Source of the DNA: Candidatus Kryptoniota bacterium
GTDB taxonomy: Bacteria; Bacteroidota; Ignavibacteria; Kryptoniales; JAKASW01
Reading direction: 5' to 3'
Assembly: GCA_024641705.1 (NCBI GenBank)
Contig: JAHECO010000006.1
Span: forward strand, 1 to 64,000
DNA: 64,000 bases
Of the stretch, positions 35,345-44,841 are shown in pieces. The notes under the pieces were generated by a model. That model was not told the DNA's origin. It searched no databases and saw only the letters and a list, made by a program, of their open reading frames with translations. Within the stretch, counting starts at the first letter, position 1. Each line of letters opens with the position of its first letter. A program made the translations under genes and the position numbers.

Positions 35345-37204
35345 GTGGAGACAATTCGTCTGACAGTCGCACAGGCAACGATAAGGTTCTTGAAGAATCA
35401 GTTTGTCGAACGCGATGGAGTCGAAAACCGGTTCTTTGCCGGTTGCTTTGGAATTTTCGGACACGGTAACGTCGCCGGGATCGGGCAGGCACTTCAGGAG
35501 AACAAGGATTTCAAATACTACCAGACGCGTAATGAGCAAGCGATGGTTCACACAGCCGCAGCCTACGCGAAGATGAAAAACCGGCTGAGCACGTTTGTGT
35601 GTACGTCATCTATAGGCCCGGGCGCCACGAACATGATCACCGGCGCAGCGGCGGCCACGATTAACAGGCTGCCGGTGTTGCTGATCCCCGGTGATATATT
35701 TGCGAAAAGAAATGTTGCGCCTGTACTGCAGCAGCTGGAAAGCTCCTCAACTCAGGATGTATCAGTTAACGACTGCTTCAAACCTGTCGCGAAATACTGG
35801 GATAGAATCAATCGTCCGGCGCAGCTTATTGCCTCACTGCCTGAGGTCATGAGAGTGTTGACCTCACCTGCCGAAACCGGCACAGTCGTGTTGGCCATCC
35901 CGCAGGACGTGCAGGCGGAAGCTTTCGATTTCCCGGTCCAATTGTTCAGAAAAAGAGTCTGGACAATTCAGAGGACCCGGCCTGACCAGAAAATAATTCG
36001 GAAAGCAGTCGAATGGATCAAACGGAGCAGGGAGCCGTTGATCATAACCGGCGGCGGGACAATTTACAGCGGCGCCGAGGATGTACTAAATAAATTTATA
36101 CAAATCACCGGAACACCGGTAGCGGAGACTTTCGTCGGCAAGGGCGCCGTACCTTATAATAGGCCTGAAAACCTGGGCGCAATCGGAGCCACCGGAACTC
36201 AAGGAGCGGCCGTGATGGCTGAGGAAGCCGATCTGGTTATCGGCATAGGTACCCGCTACACCGACTTCACGACCGCCTCAAAGACCGCTTTTCAAAATCC
36301 CGATGTAAAATTCATAAATATCAACGTTGCCGGATTCGATGCGTACAAACACTCGGCTTTGCCCGTTATCGGCGATGCAAAAGTGTGTCTCGAAGAAATT
36401 CTGAATCTGCTTGGACAGTACAGGACGGAGGAAAGCTGGAGGCAAAAAGCGGTTGCCTTCAATAAGTTGTGGGATGAAAAGGTATCCGGGTACTACAAAG
36501 ACAGAAGGCAGCTTCCCGTAAGCCAGGTGGAAGTCGTTGGTGCCGTGAATGATTTTGCTGAACCGAGAGACGTTGTGCTTTGCGCTGCAGGAAGCCTCCC
36601 CGGTGATCTTCACAAACTGTGGCGCACTCGTGACAGCAAGTCGTTCCACCTAGAGTACGGCTATTCGACGATGGGATATGAGATTGCGGCGGGACTCGGT
36701 GCTAAAATGGCTTGTCCGGACCGGGAGATCTACGTCATGGTCGGTGACGGCAACTACCTCATGAACAATCATGAAATAATCACCGCAGTCCAGGAGGGAA
36801 TCAAGATCACAATCATACTCCTGAACAACAACGGTTTTAAAAGCATAGGTTCGCTTTCCGAATCGATCGGCAGTGATCGTTTTGGAACGGAATACAGGTT
36901 TAGGAATCATGGTACAGGACAGCTCGACGGCGGCAATCTGCCGGTCGACTTTGCCGCGAACGCGCGAAGCCTCGGAGCAAACGCAATTGAAGCAGACAGC
37001 ATCGAGTCGCTTAAGAAAGGGCTTGCTGATGCAAAGAAGACAGATAAGACGACGGTTATTTACATAGAAACCGATTTGAAAAAAGGCATAGATGGTTACG
37101 CGTGGTGGGAAGTCGCGGTCGCGGAAGTATCCGAGATGGATTCCGTCAAGGAAGCCCATCGGACTTATCTGGAGAACAAGAAGAAGCAAAAGTACTATTT
37201 ATAG
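35345..37204 (+). CDS. iolD: 3D-(3,5/4)-trihydroxycyclohexane-1,2-dione hydrolase (TPP-dependent)
   Basis: This 619-residue thiamine-diphosphate enzyme opens the cyclohexane ring to give 5-deoxy-glucuronate. It begins TIRLTVAQATIRFLKNQFVE, has the CIFGHGNVAGIGQAL-like segment FGIFGHGNVAGIGQAL at about 37-52, the TPP-binding glutamate in TRNEQAMVHTAAAYAK, and the C-terminal TPP/Mg motif VMVGDGNYLMNNHEI. The length is typical of IolD. It starts with GTG immediately after iolC's TGA. Confidence 0.96.
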   Translation: METIRLTVAQATIRFLKNQFVERDGVENRFFAGCFGIFGHGNVAGIGQALQENKDFKYYQTRNEQAMVHTAAAYAKMKNRLSTFVCTSSIGPGATNMITGAAAATINRLPVLLIPGDIFAKRNVAPVLQQLESSSTQDVSVNDCFKPVAKYWDRINRPAQLIASLPEVMRVLTSPAETGTVVLAIPQDVQAEAFDFPVQLFRKRVWTIQRTRPDQKIIRKAVEWIKRSREPLIITGGGTIYSGAEDVLNKFIQITGTPVAETFVGKGAVPYNRPENLGAIGATGTQGAAVMAEEADLVIGIGTRYTDFTTASKTAFQNPDVKFININVAGFDAYKHSALPVIGDAKVCLEEILNLLGQYRTEESWRQKAVAFNKLWDEKVSGYYKDRRQLPVSQVEVVGAVNDFAEPRDVVLCAAGSLPGDLHKLWRTRDSKSFHLEYGYSTMGYEIAAGLGAKMACPDREIYVMVGDGNYLMNNHEIITAVQEGIKITIILLNNNGFKSIGSLSESIGSDRFGTEYRFRNHGTGQLDGGNLPVDFAANARSLGANAIEADSIESLKKGLADAKKTDKTTVIYIETDLKKGIDGYAWWEVAVAEVSEMDSVKEAHRTYLENKKKQKYYL

Positions 37205-37222
37205 CGAAGGCTGGTTTGGTAA

Positions 37223-38692
37223 ATGAAGAAGCTTAACAACTATATCGGCGGCCAATGGATCGATAGCAAATCGGATCAGTACATAGATGTTGAAAATCCG
37301 GGGACGGGCGAAGTCATAAGCCGGGTACCGCTCGGTAGCAAGTATGACATTGATTTGGCGGCAGGGAAGGCTGCGGCTGCATTTGAAACCTGGAAGGATA
37401 CCCCTGTCGAAAAGAGGATCCAATATCTGTTCAGGATGAAAGCCGTCCTGGAGGAAAATGCCGACAATATTGCCGAAATCTGTACGCAGGAGAGCGGGAA
37501 GACGTTAGCGGAATCGAAGGCCGAAGTCGTAAGGGCTGTTGAGAATATCGAGGTAGCCTGCGGGATACCTACAATGATGCAGGGCGAGTTTTCGGAGGAT
37601 ATCTCGGAGGGTATCGATGAGTTTGTGATCCGCCAGCCTCTCGGTGTCGCCGCCTGCATTGCTCCCTTTAATTTTCCCGTAATAATTCCTTTTTGGTTTT
37701 TCCCTTATGCCATAGCCTGCGGGAATACGTACATCGTCAAACCATCGGAGAAAGTGCCGGGGACGATGACGCGCATTTTCGAACTTCTCGAAGAGGTGAA
37801 TTTACCTGAAGGTGTTTTGAACCTTGTGCACGGCGCCAAAGAGACCGTTGATGCCATTCTCACCCATCCCGGGATAAAAGCCGTCAGCTTTGTCGGTTCG
37901 ACGAAGGTTGCACGATATGTCTACTCGAAGGGTACCGAGAACGGCAAGAGGGTACAGGCACAGGGAGGTGCGAAGAACCCGTTAGTTGTTATGGCGGATG
38001 CCGATCCCGAAACAACGACCAGGATTATTGCGGACAGCGTCTACGGTTGTGCAGGACAGAGATGCCTCGCGGCTTCGACGGTCATACTTGTAGGCGAGGC
38101 AAAACAAAAATTCAAAGACAGAATTGTTGAAGCCGCCAAGTCTAAAACTACCTGCTATGGAATGGATGAGACGTCGCAGATGGGTGCAATAATCACGAAA
38201 GGAAGCAAGAATCGAATTGAAGAGATAATCGAAGAAGCGCGGAGTAAAGGCGCGAATCTTTTGCTGGACGGGAGAAACAAGAATGTCGGTGGTTTTGAAG
38301 GCGGCAATTACATCCTTCCCACGGTAATAGAAAATGTGCCCGACGATTCTGAAGCGGCGACAACCGAAATATTCGGCCCGGTGATGAATCTGAAATATGT
38401 CGACACATTGGATGATGCAATTGAGTTTATAAACGGCGGTAGATACGGGAATGCGGCGTGTATTTTTACGACAAGCGGTCCTGCTGCAAGAAAATTCAGA
38501 CACGAAGTCACGGCCGGGAATATCGGGATTAACATAGGAGTTCCCGCGCCGATGGCGTTCTTCCCGTTCAGCGGATGGAAGGAATCATTCTTCGGAGATC
38601 TGCACGGACAATCGAAACACGCGGTGGAGTTTTTTACTCAGACAAAAGTCGTTATTGAACGCTGGCACGATGAATGGACCAGAAAATTTTAG
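37223..38692 (+). CDS. iolA: CoA-acylating methylmalonate/malonate-semialdehyde dehydrogenase
   Basis: This 489-residue aldehyde dehydrogenase converts malonate semialdehyde to acetyl-CoA at the end of inositol breakdown, or methylmalonate semialdehyde to propionyl-CoA. It starts LNNYIGGQWIDSKSDQ, has GVAACIAPFNFPVIIPFWFF, the glycine motif SFVGSTKVARYVY and the catalytic cysteine C281 in YGCAGQRCLAAS. These match the MmsA/IolA subgroup rather than ordinary ALDHs. The gene is 18 bases after iolD in the same operon. Confidence 0.95.
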   Translation: MKKLNNYIGGQWIDSKSDQYIDVENPGTGEVISRVPLGSKYDIDLAAGKAAAAFETWKDTPVEKRIQYLFRMKAVLEENADNIAEICTQESGKTLAESKAEVVRAVENIEVACGIPTMMQGEFSEDISEGIDEFVIRQPLGVAACIAPFNFPVIIPFWFFPYAIACGNTYIVKPSEKVPGTMTRIFELLEEVNLPEGVLNLVHGAKETVDAILTHPGIKAVSFVGSTKVARYVYSKGTENGKRVQAQGGAKNPLVVMADADPETTTRIIADSVYGCAGQRCLAASTVILVGEAKQKFKDRIVEAAKSKTTCYGMDETSQMGAIITKGSKNRIEEIIEEARSKGANLLLDGRNKNVGGFEGGNYILPTVIENVPDDSEAATTEIFGPVMNLKYVDTLDDAIEFINGGRYGNAACIFTTSGPAARKFRHEVTAGNIGINIGVPAPMAFFPFSGWKESFFGDLHGQSKHAVEFFTQTKVVIERWHDEWTRKF

Positions 38693-38712
38693 ATTAATAA
38701 ACCGAATGGAGT

Positions 38713-39612
38713 ATGATAAAGATTGCTAATGCCCCCTGTTCATGGGGGGTCCTTGAATTCGAACTTGAAGGCAAAGCCCCGGACTACGTCCAGGTCCTCG
38801 ATGAGATGAAGGAAACCGGCTATCAGGGGACAGAATTAGGTGACTGGGGATTCATGCCGACGGATCCCGGGAAATTAAGATGGGAGTTAGAGAGACGTAA
38901 GCTGAATATGCTCGGCGCTTTCCTCCCCGTTTTGCTGAAAGACAAGTCCAGGCACAAGGAAGGAATCAACGCCGCAGTCAGGACTGCATCACTGTTGAAA
39001 GATGCCGGTTATCCCGATGCCTTCATAGTATTGGCCGATGACAACGGAACCGTGCCTGAACGCACAAAGAACGCCGGACGAATTACACCCGAGATGGGGT
39101 TATCGAAAAACGAGCGGAAGATTTTTTGTGACGGCGCCATGGAACTTGCACGAAGAGTAAGGGAAGACACCGGATTAAGAACAGTGTTTCACCATCATTG
39201 CGGCGGATATGTCGAAACGGCTGAAGAGTTGGAGACCCTGATGAGTTCCACCGACCCGGAGTTATTAGGATTGGTTCTTGACATGGGGCATTACAAATTC
39301 GGCGGGGGCGACCCCGTTGCAGCTCTCAGAAAATATGTGAACCGCATATGGCACGTTCACTTCAAAGACTGCGACGACAACGTCGCGGCGTTGTCCCGCA
39401 GCCAAAAGTGGGATTATTTTCAGTCTGTCAGAAACGGCGTGTTTTGCGAACTCGGGAAGGGTTCTGTGGATTTTAGATCGATTGTTCAAGAATTGCAGAG
39501 AATTAAATACAGTGGGTGGATTGTCGTAGAACAGGATGTTTTGCCAGGAATGGGAAGACCTAAGGACTGTGCGCGGCACAACCGCGAGTATATTATGACA
39601 CTTGGCTTATAA
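38713..39612 (+). CDS. iolE: Inosose dehydratase-like TIM-barrel protein (IolE)
   Basis: This 299-residue xylose-isomerase-like TIM barrel should dehydrate 2-keto-myo-inositol (scyllo-inosose) to the 3D-trihydroxycyclohexane-dione. It begins KIANAPCSWGVLEFE and carries the metal-site residues ETGYQGTELGDWGFMP, VFHHHCGGYVE, LVLDMGHYKFGGGDP and HVHFKDCDDNV and the C-terminal WIVVEQDVLPGMG. These fit IolE, with IolH/IolI-type epimerases as the alternative. In context it supplies the only missing second step, so IolE is preferred. Confidence 0.9.
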   Translation: MIKIANAPCSWGVLEFELEGKAPDYVQVLDEMKETGYQGTELGDWGFMPTDPGKLRWELERRKLNMLGAFLPVLLKDKSRHKEGINAAVRTASLLKDAGYPDAFIVLADDNGTVPERTKNAGRITPEMGLSKNERKIFCDGAMELARRVREDTGLRTVFHHHCGGYVETAEELETLMSSTDPELLGLVLDMGHYKFGGGDPVAALRKYVNRIWHVHFKDCDDNVAALSRSQKWDYFQSVRNGVFCELGKGSVDFRSIVQELQRIKYSGWIVVEQDVLPGMGRPKDCARHNREYIMTLGL

Positions 39613-39632
39613 AAACCTCGAAATAAGGTAAA

Positions 39633-40685
39633 ATGAAAAAGACGAAAATTGGTGTGATCGGTACGGGGCGTATCGGTAAAGTCCATACTGAGACAATTGC
39701 CGAGAGTATTCCCGAAGCGGAAGTCATTGCAATTGCAGATATCAATATCTCCACGGCGCAAAAATTGGCGGACCGCTTTTTGATAAGGTCAGTATCGGGT
39801 AATTACCGCGATGTGATTACCAATCCCGAAGTCGATGCGGTTTTGATTTGCTCACCGACAAATACTCACGCTCAGTACATCATTGAAGCAGCAAAAGCGG
39901 GGAAACACATATTCTGTGAAAAGCCGATTGATCTTGATTTGGATACTATTCAGAACGCATTGGATGCAGTCGAGGAATACGGTGTCAAATTAATGGTCGG
40001 CTTTAACAGAAGATATGATTCGAACTTCAAGAAGATTAAGCAAATGGTTATTGAAGGAAAGATCGGCGAACCTCATATTTTGAAAATCACTTCAAGGGAT
40101 CCTGCCCCTCCTCCGCCGGATTATATTGCGGTTTCTGGAGGCATGTTCCTGGATATGACTATTCATGATTTTGATATGGCGCGCTTTATCGTCGGCAGCG
40201 AAGTCACGGAGGTATTCGCCGTTGCCGGAGTAAGGATCGACGAAAGGATCGGCCTGGCCGGTGACGTTGATACCGCCGTGATCACTTTGAAATTTGAAAA
40301 TGGCGCATTGGGCGTAATCGATAACAGCAGGCAGGCGGTTTATGGATATGATCAGCGCCTCGAGATCTTCGGCTCCGAGGGCATGGTTAAGGTGGATAAT
40401 AACGCCCCGGATAATCATGACTATTACAGCAGAGACGGCGTCCATTCATCGTTGCCGCTTAATTTCTTTATGGATAGATATATTGAGGCATACGCAAGCG
40501 AGATCAAGGAATTTTGTCGGGCCGTTGCCGAAGATCGTCCTGTTTCTGTCGGTGGAAAGGACGGCCTACTATCCGTAGCGATCGGATTAGCTGCAAAAAA
40601 ATCACTGGCAGCAAAAAGGCCGGTCAAGGTCTCTGAAGTGTTCAACGGGACAAGTCACGACGTAAATGCGGCCCACAGAGGCTGA
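39633..40685 (+). CDS. iolG: Inositol 2-dehydrogenase (Gfo/Idh/MocA family)
   Basis: This 350-residue NAD-dependent dehydrogenase oxidises myo-inositol to inosose, the first step of the pathway. It has the Rossmann start KIGVIGTGRIGKVHTET, the catalytic lysine in HIFCEKPIDLDLD, and a C-terminal GFO_IDH_MocA domain with LMVGFNRRYDSNFKKIK and GGMFLDMTIHDFDMARFIVG (conserved D and H). It is the last gene of the iolJBCDAEG operon, so the gene order runs opposite to the pathway order. Confidence 0.95.
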   Translation: MKKTKIGVIGTGRIGKVHTETIAESIPEAEVIAIADINISTAQKLADRFLIRSVSGNYRDVITNPEVDAVLICSPTNTHAQYIIEAAKAGKHIFCEKPIDLDLDTIQNALDAVEEYGVKLMVGFNRRYDSNFKKIKQMVIEGKIGEPHILKITSRDPAPPPPDYIAVSGGMFLDMTIHDFDMARFIVGSEVTEVFAVAGVRIDERIGLAGDVDTAVITLKFENGALGVIDNSRQAVYGYDQRLEIFGSEGMVKVDNNAPDNHDYYSRDGVHSSLPLNFFMDRYIEAYASEIKEFCRAVAEDRPVSVGGKDGLLSVAIGLAAKKSLAAKRPVKVSEVFNGTSHDVNAAHRG

Positions 40686-40986
40686 ACCTGTTGTCAAAAT
40701 ATGTAAACGACGTCGACTCCCAAGGCGATTACCCGATCGAATGCTCTGCCTTTTCTCTTATGAGGAGGACGAGTCGTTGCCGCGGTGGGCACGCCCGAAC
40801 TGATCCGTCCGGTAGAGAAGTGCATGGAGGAAGATGGAGTGCAGGCATGTTCGTCCCCTCTTTCCTCCATGAGACCTCCATGTGAAACCATGATTGGACT
40901 CCAGCCGGTCCGATGCTCAGCATCGCTATGGCAACTTCAGTGCGAAGGTGCCAGCAAGCGAGATTTCCGACACTAAGGAGAACAAA
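40686..40986 (+). other. Intergenic region with a long-loop inverted repeat
   Basis: The 300 bases between iolG and the GH92 gene hold no supportable gene. CATGGAGGAA (40823-40832) and TTCCTCCATG (40862-40871) form a 10-bp inverted repeat with a 29-base loop, followed by a small CGATGC-TCA-GCATCG hairpin near 40911. These could be part of a weak terminator or mRNA leader. AAGGAG at 40975-40980 is the ribosome-binding site of the next gene. Confidence 0.45.
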
Positions 40987-43398
40987 ATGCAGAAACTGAA
41001 CCTCAATCCACTGCCCCTGTTTTTGCTCGTATCGATTTTCTGCGTGCCATCCTGGAGTAGGGAAAAGATTGATCGAACCACGGTGCAAGGGAAACCGAAA
41101 TGCAAAATGGAGAATCTCGTTCAGTATGCCAATCCTTTCTGCGGCACGGCCAAAAACGGGAATGAATATCCGGGTGCGACTATGCCGTTCGGAATGGTCC
41201 AGTGGAGTCCCGACACGGGACCCCAGAGGCGGATGGGGGGGTATAATTACTCGGACTCGCTGATTTACGGCTTCAGTTTGGATCATCTGAGCGGGGCCGG
41301 CTGTTTTTATGCTGGCGACTTTTCCTTCACTCCTATTTTGGGAACGGAAAGGATCACGCCGCCTATTGGTCGGACGCCATGGCGGATGTGGAACAATTCC
41401 AGGTCGGGAAGCACGGGCGGGGCGGCTCCTCCTGTCGGCCAGGCTGTATTCGCTGAACCGTTCTCGCATGCAAACGAGAACGCAGAACCCGGCTACTATT
41501 CTGTAAGACTGAACAACGGAATCAAAGTGGAGCTCACCGCAACCGTGAGAACCGGTTTTGGGCGATTCATCTTCCCGTTGAATGCGTCTCCGACAATTGT
41601 GATAAATGCAGGTAGTAACGTAAACGGCACTTCTGAAGCGTCCGTCCAAATCGATCCATCTACCCGCTCAATCAGCGGCGCAGCAACGGGTGGACATTTC
41701 TGCAGTAAGCAATATGACGCGAGAACAATCTATTTCTACGCCGTCTTTAACCGGGCCTTTGCCGTCTACGGTACCTGGGGTGATTCCACCCTCCTTAGGA
41801 ATCAGACTAACAGCGAGGGGATGACCGCGGGCGCTTATGTCGGGTTTGATCCTTCCGGGGGACGCACGGTTCTTGCCAAAATCGGGATTTCCTACGTGAG
41901 TGTGGCCAACGCCAAAGCCAATCTGGAAGCTGAAAATCCGATCTCGCGTTTCTCATCAAGAGATTTCGACGCGGCTGTGCAGACCGCTAGTCGAATTTGG
42001 AATTCGTGGTTGAACCGTATTCAGGTTTCCGGTGGCACGAAAGCAAACATGAGGACTTTCTACTCGATGATGTACCACACGCTGCTCGGACCGACTATCT
42101 GCTCGGATGTGAACGGAGAGTATGTCGGCAGTGACGGTAAGGCTCATGTGATGAAAAATGGCCACCTGATGTATACTGATTTTTCAGGGTGGGATATTTA
42201 CCGGAGTGAGGTCCAATTTCTTGCTATGATCGCACCCAGGCATGCAAGCGACATGGCACAGTCACTTCTTCTCGACTACCAGCAGGGAGGTACTTTCCCT
42301 CGCTGGCCCGTGCCAAATATGGACAGCGGTGTCATGATGGGAGATCCGGCGGCGCCCACGATTGCTGGCATCTATGCGTTCGGCGCGAGAAGTTTCGATG
42401 TCAAGGATGCGCTTAAAGGTCTTGTGCGTGCCGCGACCGACACCTCCGTTATGGCGCCGCTTTCCCATACATATGAACGCGACGCGCTCGGCGATTATCT
42501 CAAACTCGGTTACGTTCCCGAGCACCAGATTGGCGGGTATGGCAACGTTTCAATGACGCTTGAATACGCTTCTGCCGACTTTGCCTTGTCCCGGTTGGCT
42601 GAGTCGCTCGGCGATGAAGCCGACGCCGGTCTCCTTCTCAGGCACGCGCAGAACTGGAAGAACCTGTACAATCCAGAAACCGATTATATCCAGATGCGAA
42701 GACGCGACGGCTCGTGGGCCCCGGGTTTAGTTCTTGATTCTACCGCTTACGATCATGATCTGGCATTTGTTGAGGGAACCGCCCCGCAGTATGTCTGGAT
42801 GGTCCCTTTTAACCTGAAGGGCCTTGCGGAGAAAATGGGAGGAGAAAAGACCGCGATTGTCCGCCTCGATTCCTTTTTCATGGTGCTGAACGGAGGAGTC
42901 AAGTCGAAGCCTTACTTTTCTAAGTATGCCTACCTGGGAAATGAAGTCTGCCTTGAAACTCCATGGATTTACGACTTCTGGAGCCGACCGTATAAAACAC
43001 AGGAGATAGTTCGCCGGGCTATAAGGGAACTGTACTCCTACAAGCCGGTAGGTTACCCTGGCAACGACGACCTCGGAGAGATGTCATCGTGGTACATTTT
43101 CGGAGCACTAGGCATGTATCCCGAACTTCCCGGTTCCGATATCCTCGTCCTTGGAAGTCCGCTATTCCCGAAAGCCGTACTTCATTTGGCTCATGGAAAA
43201 GTAACCATCATCGGCCATGGTGCAGCTGATAGTGCTCCTTATGTCCACGGTTTGACTGTCGACGGAAGGAAGTGGAATAAGCCATGGATCATATTCACCG
43301 ATATTTCGAAAGGTGAAACGTTGAAATATGACCTGAGCCCGACTCCCGACAGGAAATGGGGAAGCGCTCCCGGGGACGCTCCGCCGTCGTATCAATAG
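40987..43398 (+). CDS. GH92 family glycosidase, divergent member
   Basis: This protein of about 803 residues has a signal peptide (PLPLFLLVSIFCVPSWS). GH92 features are YANPFCGTAKNGNEYPGATM and PFGMVQWSPDTGP near the N-terminus and PGNDDLGEMSSWYIFGALGM near the C-terminus. The usual GNEP motif is changed to GNEVCLETPWIYDF; the catalytic glutamate is present but the following residues differ from the first GH92 at 18181. That hints at a different linkage or substrate. I chose the ATG at 40987 because AAGGAG precedes it and it begins the signal peptide; a frame from 40894 is open but lacks both. Confidence 0.92.
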   Translation: MQKLNLNPLPLFLLVSIFCVPSWSREKIDRTTVQGKPKCKMENLVQYANPFCGTAKNGNEYPGATMPFGMVQWSPDTGPQRRMGGYNYSDSLIYGFSLDHLSGAGCFYAGDFSFTPILGTERITPPIGRTPWRMWNNSRSGSTGGAAPPVGQAVFAEPFSHANENAEPGYYSVRLNNGIKVELTATVRTGFGRFIFPLNASPTIVINAGSNVNGTSEASVQIDPSTRSISGAATGGHFCSKQYDARTIYFYAVFNRAFAVYGTWGDSTLLRNQTNSEGMTAGAYVGFDPSGGRTVLAKIGISYVSVANAKANLEAENPISRFSSRDFDAAVQTASRIWNSWLNRIQVSGGTKANMRTFYSMMYHTLLGPTICSDVNGEYVGSDGKAHVMKNGHLMYTDFSGWDIYRSEVQFLAMIAPRHASDMAQSLLLDYQQGGTFPRWPVPNMDSGVMMGDPAAPTIAGIYAFGARSFDVKDALKGLVRAATDTSVMAPLSHTYERDALGDYLKLGYVPEHQIGGYGNVSMTLEYASADFALSRLAESLGDEADAGLLLRHAQNWKNLYNPETDYIQMRRRDGSWAPGLVLDSTAYDHDLAFVEGTAPQYVWMVPFNLKGLAEKMGGEKTAIVRLDSFFMVLNGGVKSKPYFSKYAYLGNEVCLETPWIYDFWSRPYKTQEIVRRAIRELYSYKPVGYPGNDDLGEMSSWYIFGALGMYPELPGSDILVLGSPLFPKAVLHLAHGKVTIIGHGAADSAPYVHGLTVDGRKWNKPWIIFTDISKGETLKYDLSPTPDRKWGSAPGDAPPSYQ

Positions 43399-43422
43399 CA
43401 CCGGAGAGAGAGTCCAGACTTT

Positions 43423-44826
43423 ATGCGAATATTCGACATAACGGATTACGGAGCTATCGGCGACGGCAAAAGAGACAACGCCGATGCTATTCAGAAAGCA
43501 ATAGATGATTGTTCCCAGTCGGGTGGAGGAATTGTCAAAATACCGGGGAACAATGTTTTCTTGACTGGCCCATTCAATTTGAAATCATACGTCAACTTTC
43601 AGGTTGGACGTGACGCCACGCTCTTAGCCAATCCCGACGAATCCGCTTATACGAAGAGCGCCTTCAAGGACAACTTCGCTGAGGGGAGTATTTGGATAGG
43701 CGGTGAGAACGCAGAGGGAGTAACAATCAGCGGAGAGGGAATTTTAGACGGCAATGGAATTGCCTTCATGGGACCCGAAGAGAGAGCTGCGTACGTCCTT
43801 AAGAAATTCCACACGATCGATCCGCGCCCGCATTTGTTTACTCCCGTAAATTTTAAGAATCTTGTGATACGCAATGTCACATTCAGGAATTCGGCCTACT
43901 GGTGTCTGCATCTAGTCGGTTGCTATGATGTTGCGATCTTCGGAATTCGTATAATGAATAACCTGAAGATCAGAAACTCGGATGGCATCGACATTGACCA
44001 TACGAGGAACGTGCGTATACGCGATTGCTATATCGAATCGGGCGACGATTGTATCTGCTTCAAAACCAGGAGAGAGTATAAAGAATACGGCCCTACTGAA
44101 AACGTGACCGTCTCAGATTGTACCATGACATCGACTTCATGCTCGATCAAGTTCGGCAGTGAAAATGTCGATGCAATCAGGAATGTGGATGTGAGGAATT
44201 GCATTATAAAGTCGAGCAACCGGGGTATAGGCATCCAGAACAGAGATGAAGGCACAATCGAGAATCTTACATTCAGCGATATCTCTGTCGAGGGACGTTT
44301 GTTTGATGATGTATGGTGGGGGAAAGCAGAACCTATTTATGTGACGGCTTATAAGAGGAAAGCAAGTAAAGGAAAGGATTCGAATCTAAGATTCGCCGAA
44401 GGCCAGACTGAAGGCAAAGTCGGTGAGGTGAAAAATGTCGCCTTTTCGAATATCGACTGCAGGAGTGAGAATGGGATATTTGTCGGTGGTGAAAACAAAA
44501 AAATCAATGACATCCGGTTTGACGGCGTAAGTGTTGAAGTAGAGAAAAAGACGGATTATGCCGGCGGTGTTTATGATCTACGGCCTTCGGAATCGGTTGG
44601 GTTGCTGAAGAATGATACGTCAGGATTCTATTTGCTTAATGCTGAAGCTGTCTCGTTGAGAAATTGCTCGGTAAAATGGGGAGAGAAGAAAGCGCCCTAT
44701 TTCAAGCATGCTATATTTGCGTCGAATACGTGCGACCTTGGTATCGACAATTTCGCGGGTGAAGGTGCCCGGGATGGAATTGAGCCCATTAAATGTGTTG
44801 ATTGTGAAAGAGTATCCATTAGGTGA
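43423..44826 (+). CDS. GH28 family enzyme without signal peptide
   Basis: This 467-residue parallel beta-helix protein starts MRIFDITDYGAIGDGKRDNA, the family N-terminus with no export signal, so it should be cytoplasmic. GH28 signatures are NSDGIDIDHTRNV, ESGDDCICFKTRREY and later SSNRGIGIQNRDEG in place of the RIK motif. The GHG histidine is replaced by CSIKFGSEN, as in the other GH28 of this locus. It is followed after 15 bases by a sugar-type symporter, which suggests that it hydrolyses short imported oligosaccharides inside the cell. GGAGAG precedes the ATG. Confidence 0.9.
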   Translation: MRIFDITDYGAIGDGKRDNADAIQKAIDDCSQSGGGIVKIPGNNVFLTGPFNLKSYVNFQVGRDATLLANPDESAYTKSAFKDNFAEGSIWIGGENAEGVTISGEGILDGNGIAFMGPEERAAYVLKKFHTIDPRPHLFTPVNFKNLVIRNVTFRNSAYWCLHLVGCYDVAIFGIRIMNNLKIRNSDGIDIDHTRNVRIRDCYIESGDDCICFKTRREYKEYGPTENVTVSDCTMTSTSCSIKFGSENVDAIRNVDVRNCIIKSSNRGIGIQNRDEGTIENLTFSDISVEGRLFDDVWWGKAEPIYVTAYKRKASKGKDSNLRFAEGQTEGKVGEVKNVAFSNIDCRSENGIFVGGENKKINDIRFDGVSVEVEKKTDYAGGVYDLRPSESVGLLKNDTSGFYLLNAEAVSLRNCSVKWGEKKAPYFKHAIFASNTCDLGIDNFAGEGARDGIEPIKCVDCERVSIR

Positions 44827-44841
44827 AAGAGTAGCGTAAAT

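Noticed and set aside
38690-38705. AATAAACCGAATGG near the start of iolE, resembling a LacI half site
   Set aside because: Only one half site is present, inside an operon, with no promoter; probably chance.
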